A stretch of DNA of 64,000 bases from Bedellia somnulentella (Eukaryota; Arthropoda; Insecta; Lepidoptera; Bedelliidae), in NCBI GenBank assembly GCA_963576735.1, contig OY755178.1:1550001-1614000 (forward strand), given 5' to 3'. This document shows positions 56,087 to 64,000 of this stretch, piece after piece. Position 1 is the first letter of the stretch. Every line of letters starts with the position of its first letter. A model generated the notes under the pieces. It was not told the DNA's origin and did no database searches. It worked only from the letters and a program-made list of their open reading frames with translations. The position numbers were made by a program, and so were the translations under genes.

Positions 56087-56094
56087 TGCTACAC

Positions 56095-56160
56095 ACTACA
56101 CGTGGTGGACTATGGCCAAAATAATATCTATATAGGGCCCGAGCTCGAGCGAACATTTAT
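56095..56160 (+). repeat. Metulj-like SINE scrap
   Basis: CGTGGTGGACTATGGCC...TATAGGGCCCGAGC. Confidence 0.45.
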
Positions 56161-57190
56161 GGACTGGGAAAAGGTAAAGCAAAGATAATATAGACAATTA
56201 AATTGACACAAAATTATTCTAGGCGTTAGCATCTTATTCGTATATTATTCTATATCTTAGATAGTTGGCTGTAGACCTGTCATACTATTTGATGGAGAAA
56301 GTTACTGGCATAAACATAAATATAGTAGACGTACAGTTAGTTTGCCAAAGGCGCTAGCTTGACCATTTTTGAGAGAATGCATTTCTAGATTACTGTCTGT
56401 ATGCGTTGCACACTCGGTATTTTTCTTAAAAAAAACTATATTATAAGAACAGAAACTATACTTAAGACTCTTCTTAAGGCATCTGTGCCGCAATTAGATC
56501 CTTTATATAATGCTTCTAGGAAAATGTTGGGTAACTATCTTCGTCGCGAAATTGTTACCCGACTTTTAAACATTCACTTTTCTTTTATTTATACATACAT
56601 ACATACATATTCTCACGCCGTTAGTTCCCATTTTATTTATCTGTTTTCAAAGTGTATTAAATAGAGGAGCTGGCACAGTTTTCACATTTTGGAACGATCA
56701 GTGGAAACTTTGGACGTTAGATATCGAAAAAGCAGTTGTGAATATCAAAAATGCTGAATTTTGGACTGCACTTCTCATGAATTATCGAAACTAACAATGT
56801 TTTCGTGCAATATTTCATACATAACGATCTAGTTTTAGCTGGATTGAGTGTTGAAGCCAAGTGTTTTGAATTTATGGTTGGAGCGTGACTCAGTGTAATA
56901 TATTTCAATCTATCTTCTTAACCGACATAAAAATGGAAAGTATTTATATCGTAATTAATAAAATATGAGAGATGAAAAACTATCTACTACCTATTTATCA
57001 AATGATTGAAATCAATTTTTTTATCATATTTATTAAAATAATATTAGTTGGATAAATAGTATCCCTCAATATGTTTTTTCTTTCATGTAATGAAAAAAAA
57101 GGAAGACGTTTATTCGTATTTTGGTTACAAAAATGAACATTAAACTATAGAATGAAATACCTATTTTCGAATATAAATCTATACTAATAT
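56161..57190. other. no gene seen
   Basis: AT-rich with a LINE-L tail scrap at 56588-56631; short frames lack domains. Confidence 0.4.
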
Positions 57191-57440
57191 TATAAAGCTG
57201 AAGAGTTTGTTTGTTTGAACGCTAGGATCTCAGGAACGGTGGAATCAAATTGTAAAATTCTTTTTGTGTTGCATAGTCCATCAATTGAGAAAGGCTTTAG
57301 GCTAAATATCATCACGCTGCAACCAAAAGGAGCAAAGAATCAGCGAAAAATGTTGCGAAACGGGAATAAATATTCATATTTTAAGGCTTCCGTTGTGTGC
57401 GCTGCGTAAACGGTTTGATTCACCCAAAAAGTATGTAGGT
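57175..57440 (+). repeat. lepidopteran 'tatactaatattataaa' repeat, 5' part
   Basis: CTATACTAATATTATAAAGC, GTTTGTTTGAACGC and ATCTCAGGAAC are typical openings of an abundant lepidopteran repeat. Confidence 0.6.
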
Positions 57441-57939
57441 AAGAACTATTTCTTTTAAAACGATCTAAAAAAATGTCCGCGACAGTATATGTCTATCTTT
57501 TAAGATTGACTCACTATAACCATTTTTATGGTAATCAGATTTGGTCGAAATTAATGCATTATTGACAATTATTTGCCATAATGTTTTATCAACATAATGT
57601 TAATCCTTATCCAAATAAATGTAGTTTTGATTAAGAGTATTTAATTGTCAACAAAATTGTCCTTGACTTGGAGGATAATACAATTTTAAAATTACTTAGC
57701 AACAAAATTGACGCGCGTGCAGAAAGCGCAAGACAAGACGGACTGACTGTCTCAGAATCAATGCTCAGCCGAAACTACTATACTTATAAACTTAATGTTT
57801 GTAAAGTGAAAATATTGTGGGGACACTATCAGACAGAAAACATCTTTTTTCTCATCGCATTACAGAGACCCTCAACGGGTCCAATATAAAAATAAAACAA
57901 TTGCATGAATACACAACGATAATTCGTTATATCTTATCG
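57441..57939. other. no gene seen
   Basis: AT-rich. Confidence 0.4.
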
Positions 57940-58005
57940 TGAGCTCTGACGCTCTGGCTACCCCTTTTTGGGATTTATAGCCGTGAGTATATTTATGCGT
58001 GTATG
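57940..58005 (+). repeat. SINE-A (subtype 2), 3' end only
   Basis: About 65 bp. Confidence 0.65.
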
Positions 58006-58225
58006 TAATTCTTAATATTAAATCTTTTGTGCTGCTGCAATAGCGAAGAAATGTGGACACTTTGCAATGTTCTACTGGAAAGAGACAAAAGTCACAGAAC
58101 CGATCTAGAAGTACCACTTACTCGTACATGCCACAATGAGCAGTGATAACCACAACAATTTGATATAAAAGGAAAACGTTTCTAAGAATGAAATGCTTGG
58201 AGTGAGATGTATGATATAAGAGATA

Positions 58226-58724
58226 AATAACATAACATAACATAAACGTTCACGCCGAATATCCCCGAAGGGGTTGGCAGAGGTACTTATACTTCTGAAC
58301 ATCACGTGACTTTGTCACCTGGTGTTCAGAGTACCCACGTTTTGCATGGACAGTGTACTCACGTGATAGGGGGCAGGCCTATCGCCGTTTTGTACGAATA
58401 CACTGTCACATGACTAAGTACAACTCAGCCATGTGGGTTCCCTCACGATGTTTTCCCTCACCGTTAACAACCATGATAAATTAACCACACATATGTCTTT
58501 ACTTATCATAAACATAAACATGAACGTTCACGCCGAATATCCCCGAAGGGGTTGGCAGAGGTACTAATACTTCTGATCATCACGTGACTTTGTCACCTGG
58601 TGTTCAGAGTACCCACGTATATGTCTTTAGAAAAGACAAATTGGTGTAGGCCCGACCCAGGATTTGAACACTAGTCGTTTGCACGATAACCGAGTGTTCT
58701 ACCCACTGGGCTATCACGGTTGCT
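58226..58724 (-). repeat. SINE-B with a second SINE-B nested inside
   Basis: Outer copy flanked by TAAGAGATA (58217-58225, 58725-58733). Inner 5'-truncated copy 58502-58618 flanked by ATATGTCTTTA (58491-58501, 58619-58629). Confidence 0.9.
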
Positions 58725-58791
58725 TAAGAGATATATATAAAAGATATATAAGAGATATATAATGATGTGTTTGACGCAAACTCAAACTTTC

Positions 58792-59033
58792 AGGCCTTAT
58801 ATTCCCGAAGGGGTTGGCAGAGGTACAAATACTTCTGAATATCGCCTGACATGGTCACCTGGTGTTCAGAGTATCTACGTTTTGCTTGGATAGTGTACCC
58901 ACGTGATAAGGGGCAGGCTTATCGCCGTTTTGTACAACTACACGGTCAAATGACTAAGTACAACTCAGCCATGTGGGTTTCCTCACGATGTTTTCTCTCA
59001 CCGTTAGCAACCATGATAAATAACCACACATAG
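58792..59033 (-). repeat. SINE-B, head missing
   Basis: Minus copy. Confidence 0.75.
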
Positions 59034-59492
59034 AAAGAAAAAAAGAAAGAAAAAACTTCATTAAGTGCACAGGGAAATATACAACAAATAAAAATAAAAA
59101 TATAACATAGTGATAAACAATAACAACAACAAAAATATAAGTAAAAAAATTAACATACAAAAGCAGCCCTATGCAGTGAATTAGTCACTGGCTCAGCATG
59201 TTGCTACAGATGATCATGTCACCAACCGTGGCGCTGATTTTCAGCCAGTGCCATACAATTTAATTCGGCCGGCGAAATTACCACATTATATAATACAATA
59301 CAGAAATATATAAATTACAAAACAAACAGAGACGTACATGGATAAAAAATGCTTGTAAAATTAAAAAAAAAACAATAAAAAGAACACATAAATAAAATAA
59401 TTAGATACAATCTTTTTCAAAAATTCTTAGGCTCGCAGGGTCAGTCTGAGTTCAATCAGTAAAATAAGTCAAAGTGCTAAAAATTTTTGTAG

Positions 59493-59705
59493 TTAATTCC
59501 TGGTCGTGTCTTTTTGCAAGTTTAGTAAATAACTCTTAAACTTGCGACCAAAAGTAAACTTGCTGCCTGCATCTCGGACCGGGGAAGGAAGATCATTCCA
59601 GCACTTTGATGCCGCAAACCTAAAACTACCCCTAAAAGCTGTACTTCTGTGAGCAGGAATATGCGCCCTTATTTTATAAAATCGTGGTTGGTTTGACCAT
59701 TTAAT
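59493..59705 (-). pseudogene. LINE RT C-terminus (Jockey/CR1-like)
   Basis: Minus-strand frame reads RAHIPAHRSTAFRGSFRFAA, then KCWNDLPSPVRDA and FKSYLL, ending in a stop at 59493. This basic tail with WN.LP..R.A is the usual end of reverse transcriptases of several non-LTR clades. The poly-A/GAAA stretch at 59035-59065 may be its 3' tail. 5' truncated. Confidence 0.65.
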
Positions 59706-59722
59706 CTTTTTGGTTTAATCGT

Positions 59723-59838
59723 GTGACACATATGACTTTAGACGAGACAAATGGGTGTAGGCCGGACCCGGGATTTGAACCCATCCTAATCGTCTGCACG
59801 ATAAACGGTGTTTTACCCACTGAGCTATCATGGTTGCA
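59723..59838 (-). repeat. SINE-B head
   Basis: Sense head GCAACCATGATAGCTCAGTG, box B GGTTCAAATCCCGGG; 5' part only. Confidence 0.75.
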
Positions 59839-59932
59839 ACAACGTCTTTAAAGTTTATACTTATACTGTTGTGACTGTTACACGGCTAACAACTGGTCCA
59901 AAATTTTGCAGCACTTCGTTCTAATAAAATAT

Positions 59933-60319
59933 TTCCAGGCCAGCATAGCATTCTGGCAATGTAGAAGCATGATAGGAAAACGATGGGGTCTAAACCCCAA
60001 AATAATCATATGGTTGTATACAGCTGTGATACAACCAATACTCTGCTATGGCGCAGTTGCCTAGTGGCAACGCACAGAGCTAAGCACAGTGCAAGGCAAA
60101 CTACAAAGCTTTCAAAGACGGGTGTGCAGAGCGGCTACGGGATGTATGAGAACCGCCCCCACCGCCGCCCTTGAAATAATGCTAAACTTAACACCACTAC
60201 ATCTGTTCATCAAACAAAAAGTTACTGCCTCAGCTGTGACACTAAATGCAAACAAACTATGGAAATCCAAGAAAGTTCCTCACGCCGAAATCCTTACCAG
60301 GATTACCATCAATAAATAG
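59933..60319 (+). pseudogene. LINE RT C-terminal region with one stop (Jockey/R1-like)
   Basis: Single frame of 128 codons: AFWQCRSMIGKRWGL, WLYTAVIQPILCYGAVA, a TAG at 60062-60064 where Trp is expected, then KLQSFQRRVCRAATG and PTAALEIML. It is the post-RT region of a Jockey/R1-type retrotransposon, truncated at both ends. Confidence 0.8.
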
Positions 60320-60850
60320 TGAGTCCAACGACGACTAGAAGTTTTTCAAGTATAAATTGTATAGAAAACATTGAACTAAAAGAAGAATCCATTTAGTCGT
60401 TCGAAAGTCTTGATCATTGAGATCAAAAGTAGCATTAATTAACACTCTTATATTAGCTTCACTTGTATGTATGTAACCGACTCCTTTAAACTCTATTTTA
60501 CCTACTTTAAACGGATCAATTTAATTAACACTTTGTTGCCTTACCGAGAATCATTGCATTATAATAATATCATAGGTTTATCTTTTCGTTTTATAAAGTC
60601 ACACTTATGCCAAGAAATTACAACGCAACGCAAATCTTTCGATCCCGCCATTTAAAAATAAAAAATGGAAACAATATTGGTTCTTCAAAATAGTGTTTTT
60701 AGTTCTAAATTTAAATTAAAATGATCCAAGTGGCCAGTCAATATTTTAGGTAATTTGAAATTCGTCTCAAAACTTATGAACACACGAGGTACGTGACCTC
60801 TTTTTTGATGTCAAAAAAGATAGTTAAAGAATAAATAGAACGTTATTGGA
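60320..60850. other. no gene seen
   Basis: AT-rich. Confidence 0.4.
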
Positions 60851-61029
60851 ACAGTGTTATTCGTACAAAACGGCGATAGGCCTGCCCCCTATCACGTGAG
60901 TACACTGTCTAAGCAAAACGTGGGTACCTTCTCTGGAAACTAGATGGCGCTTGCCATGTGAGTTCAGGAGTATTGGTACCTCTGCCAACCCCTTCGGGGA
61001 TAAAACGGCGTGAACGTTTATGTTCTATC
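60851..61029 (+). repeat. SINE-B, 3' half
   Basis: Close match to the copy at 211-592 (AACTAGATGGCGCTTGCCAT subtype). Confidence 0.85.
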
Positions 61030-61685
61030 ATAAATATTAATATCCATTTTCATAATAAGCGTTCAATTGAATTCACTGATAATTCACTCTAAACTATATT
61101 GCAATATATAAAAGAGTCAAAAAATCCTTTCAACAAAAAATAAATGCTTTTGTTTTGAAAGCTCAAACGCTACAAGGGAAAGCTTTCTGTAAAACGTTTA
61201 GTTTCAATTGCCACTACGTGTAGCTGTTGGTTTTACATTTTTTGAAAACACTTGTTGCTATAAGGTTTTATCAGACAGAAAAATCTTTTCTGCCTGTTAT
61301 AAATATTTGTTGGATTTTGATAAGAGATTTTTAGTGTCAAAATATATTCGCTGGTAATAAAAAATGTATTAGCATACTTTTACCATTCTTAAAATTTCTC
61401 ACAGCATAATCACATATATGTGTGGTACCCTTACTAAAGTTCGACTGAAGACAAGATTTTGTAAGGATTTTCGAGAAATTTTAAGGATTTTTATATTATT
61501 ATATTTTTAAAGATCCGGTTTTTATAACAAAAAAAGTCACCGTCATGAATGAAGTCTTATGTTAAGGATTTTTAAATCTGGTCATGTGACTTGGATGTTT
61601 TATAAAAAACAATGGGTTGCCCGGTTAAAGTATTCTGAATACTTAGTTTCATAAATACCAGTAAATAAAGTAGTCCTTCGCAAAA
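61030..61685. other. no gene seen
   Basis: AT-rich. Confidence 0.4.
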
Positions 61686-61879
61686 TCTTAGAATAGCACT
61701 AACCCGTTTTTCCCTTTGGTGTAAGAGGCGACTAAGGGTATCATGGGGCTTTTTAATGAATTTTTGGCGATGCGGTTGGAGACCCAACACCAACAACCTT
61801 TATATTACCATATTTTCACCACTTAACTTCTAAAAGTGGCTATTCCTTCTAGTGATTTATAGACTTGAGTATATGTATG
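61686..61879 (+). repeat. SINE-A, diverged
   Basis: Plus copy with deletions. Confidence 0.7.
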
Positions 61880-62553
61880 CAGGTAGTCCTAAAAACAACA
61901 TTGAAGTTAAACTGGTTGGAATAAATCAAAACAAACATATTTTTACTACAAATTTTAATAATAACCTTACATTCTGTTTTCGATCTAAGTACAATATTTA
62001 CAGCTTAACTCTAATCGTAAAAACTAAAATTTGACATAATACGTCACAAAATGATTTGTTACTTTTCCTCCAACACCCTGAAATGGGAAAGAGGTGGCAG
62101 TTACAGGGGCAGTGATTGTAGCTGAGTTGAGTATTGATAATTGTAAAAAAATATATTTATAAAATCTAAAGCTAAATAAAATTACAATCGCAAAGAAATA
62201 CAATATTTCAGCAATGTACGCAAATATTTACAACATTATCTTTCTTTGTAAGAGATGTTATTCATAATTTAGATAGACATAAATATAGGTAATAAGATTT
62301 CATGTCGTAATAAAACATTTGATTGATAGACTTATAGTTTTACACTAAATTAGTCTAAAGTTATTTTTAAATACAAGATTGCTGAACAGTGATGAATTGA
62401 AAATGTAACCAATCACAGATTGCGGTCATTTAAATGACAGTTTGACAACCAATCGGCGTTCAGAGCATAAATTAAATATTGCTGAAAAGCTCCAAAGCAA
62501 AGTTTTGAATATTTAATTAAATAAAGTAATTTGTGATAAAAATAAGTTATATT
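61880..62553. other. 3' flank of the chitinase gene, nothing recognised
   Basis: AT-rich; expected to include the chitinase 3' UTR nearest 62553. Confidence 0.45.
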
Positions 62554-63904
62554 CTATCTTCGCGCTGCCGGCGCTTGTGTGTGGTGTGCACAGCCTTCGA
62601 CATTTTCTGGCCAATCACAGACGTTTTCGTTGGGGTTGAACACTAAGTTAGAGGGGCATGGCATGTGGTGCTTTCTCTCTCCCTCGCACATGTAGTACAT
62701 GGTGCAGTCAGCTTGGTCTTTGTGGTACGAGATATGGCCGTCTTCTTCTTCGCAAGACACTTCGGTGGCTGCAAATAAAATTTGAAAATTGTAGTCTCTA
62801 TGAATTCTAATACATAATAAAAATTTATGTCATTTTGAAAGAAATAAAAGAAAGAAAGAAGGAAATATTTGCTTTCAATAGTGATGAGCAATTTAATTTA
62901 GCTTTAGATGGCAGTACGCTACTAAAAGTGGCATAAATTTTTAGTGCCATCTGACACTATTGGTAATTGTAATTTTCTTGGAAATAAAGTAATACATATA
63001 TGCAGTGTCAAATACATCACAGCTATGTGTCATAAAAAAGGGTTTATAGAGCTTAAAAAATCATAACTTAAGCTAAGAGGGGAAAAAATTAAAAAATAAA
63101 GGTTGCTGGTGATGTATCTTCAACCGCATCGCCCAAGTCACTTAAAAAACCCTGATACCCGTAGTTGCGTCTTATGATCACCCATGGTAAGGAATGGGGT
63201 AGTTCTATTCTAAGCCAACAATACACTACACAGCACTGACAAGACACAGTTGTAATGATGAGCGATGAATTATATTACCAGTTGTATTTAGTCATGTGAC
63301 AGTGTATTCGTACAAAACGGCGATAGGCCTGCCCCCTATCACGTGAGTACACTGTCCATGCAAAACGTGGGTACTCTGAACACCAGGTGACAAAGTCACG
63401 TGATGTTCAGAAGTATTAGTACCTCTGCCAACCCCTTCGGGGATATTCGGCGTGAACGTTTATGTTATGTTATGTTATTGATACCAAAACTCTTAAACCT
63501 CTCTTTATAATTATCATATAATGTTTTTATTGCGCAGAAAATATAAACATAGATCAAAAGCAAACGGTTCAATAATCATCTCTTACATCTGTGAAACATC
63601 AACATTAAATCGAATCAGCAACCTAAATTGCCATTTCTTGAAACAATAATATTTGGACTGTCACTGTAAACTTAATCATACACGGCATTTTGAGATACTT
63701 ACGATCTTTTGTAGTGTACTGTCCATTCGGGTTAGAACTCTCGTAGGGTCCGTCATATTCCAACTTCACTTTGTAATCTCCCAGCTCTTGTTTCATGGCG
63801 GTGATGAGAGGGTACTTCCCAGTGCCGCAAGAGCCTCGGAAGTCGTCCATATCAACTGACCACACCATAATACCTCCGAAACCTTCCTCTTTCAGCCATG
63901 CCAT
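62554..63904 (-). CDS. GH18 chitinase, 3' end with CBM14 chitin-binding domain (partial)
   Basis: Last two visible exons of an insect chitinase, which hydrolyses chitin of cuticle or peritrophic matrix. Exon 63703-63904 carries the final GH18 strand GGIMVWSVDMDDFRG and the KYPLI helix. Exon 62554-62768 carries a type-2 chitin-binding (CBM14/peritrophin-A) domain with its Cys pattern (SCEEEDG, CTMYYMC, MPC, VCDWPENVEGC) and ends in a short Ala/Pro/Arg tail. The donor at 63702/63701 and acceptor at 62770/62769 join in phase 1. Further exons lie beyond 64000. The intron is filled by a SINE-A and a SINE-B piece. A single C-terminal CBM14 after GH18 fits a group III (Cht7-like) chitinase, but Cht10- or Cht5-type cannot be excluded. 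Confidence 0.9.
63074..63235 (-). repeat. SINE-A (subtype 3) in chitinase intron
   Basis: Tail missing, diverged. Confidence 0.65.
63283..63478 (+). repeat. SINE-B, 3' half, in chitinase intron
   Basis: Clean copy with hairpin and ATGTT tail. Confidence 0.85.
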
Positions 63905-64000
63905 CTGTTGAAGAAAAATATGAGTGTAATGTTAATAAAATTCGATTCATGTTTATGTTCTACTAAACTTATGAAACGCTTTTAATATTGTCTCCCTTTT

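Noticed and set aside
62643..62891. Second minus-strand frame over the chitinase end
   Set aside because: Out of frame with the CBM14 domain and crosses the intron boundary.
15292..63238. Recurring short open frames such as those starting [12 protein letters not shown] at several places
   Set aside because: They are translations of SINE-A copies; the similarity comes from the repeat, not from a protein family.

Overview
This is a eukaryotic window: spliced genes with GT-AG introns, AATAAA poly(A) signals, non-LTR and LTR retrotransposons, and tRNA-derived SINEs. It looks like an insect and most likely a moth or butterfly. The reasons are a Metulj-like SINE, repeats of the 'tatactaatattataaa' type, secreted family-1 beta-glucosidases, and an arthropod chitinase carrying a CBM14 domain. 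The species cannot be named from the sequence.

Region 1 (1-23.4 kb, + strand) is a tandem array of three glycoside hydrolase family 1 (GH1) genes with the same exon phases. Gene 1 (5' end outside the window, ends 4837) and gene 2 (5422/5454-13098) are near-identical, with about nine residue differences counted by eye. Gene 3 (19001-23343) is complete, diverged, codes for 508 residues and has a clear signal peptide. All three keep both catalytic glutamates. Introns and spacers are full of mobile elements. Many sit in only one of genes 1 and 2, so the pair gives filled and empty sites for a LINE, SINEs, a MITE and a very young Ty3/gypsy-type element (8934-12726).

Region 2 (23.4-62.5 kb) has no host gene that I can support. 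It is a repeat accumulation zone. Two SINE families dominate: SINE-A (about 250 bp, some 45 copies or pieces) and tRNA-headed SINE-B (about 380 bp, some 20 copies). LINE 3' ends are also frequent. Defined elements are an 815-bp TRIM with identical LTRs (44365-45179), a solo LTR of the same family (37309-37567), a deleted copia-type element inside an RTE-like LINE (40740-43320), two TA-flanked MITEs, a 2.7-kb element with about 75-bp terminal inverted repeats (28368-31091), and a 2.35-kb element with 425-bp near-perfect inverted repeats. That last one encodes a nuclease-like protein of unknown role (49255-51604) and is the best candidate here for something undescribed.

Region 3 (62.55-64 kb, - strand) is the 3' end of a GH18 chitinase gene with a C-terminal chitin-binding domain. 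It continues beyond the window.

SINE-A, SINE-B and the LINE share the same 3'-terminal layout: a C-rich/G-rich mini-hairpin, then a GYSGTGA box, then a short tandem tail. This suggests that one LINE reverse transcriptase mobilises all three.
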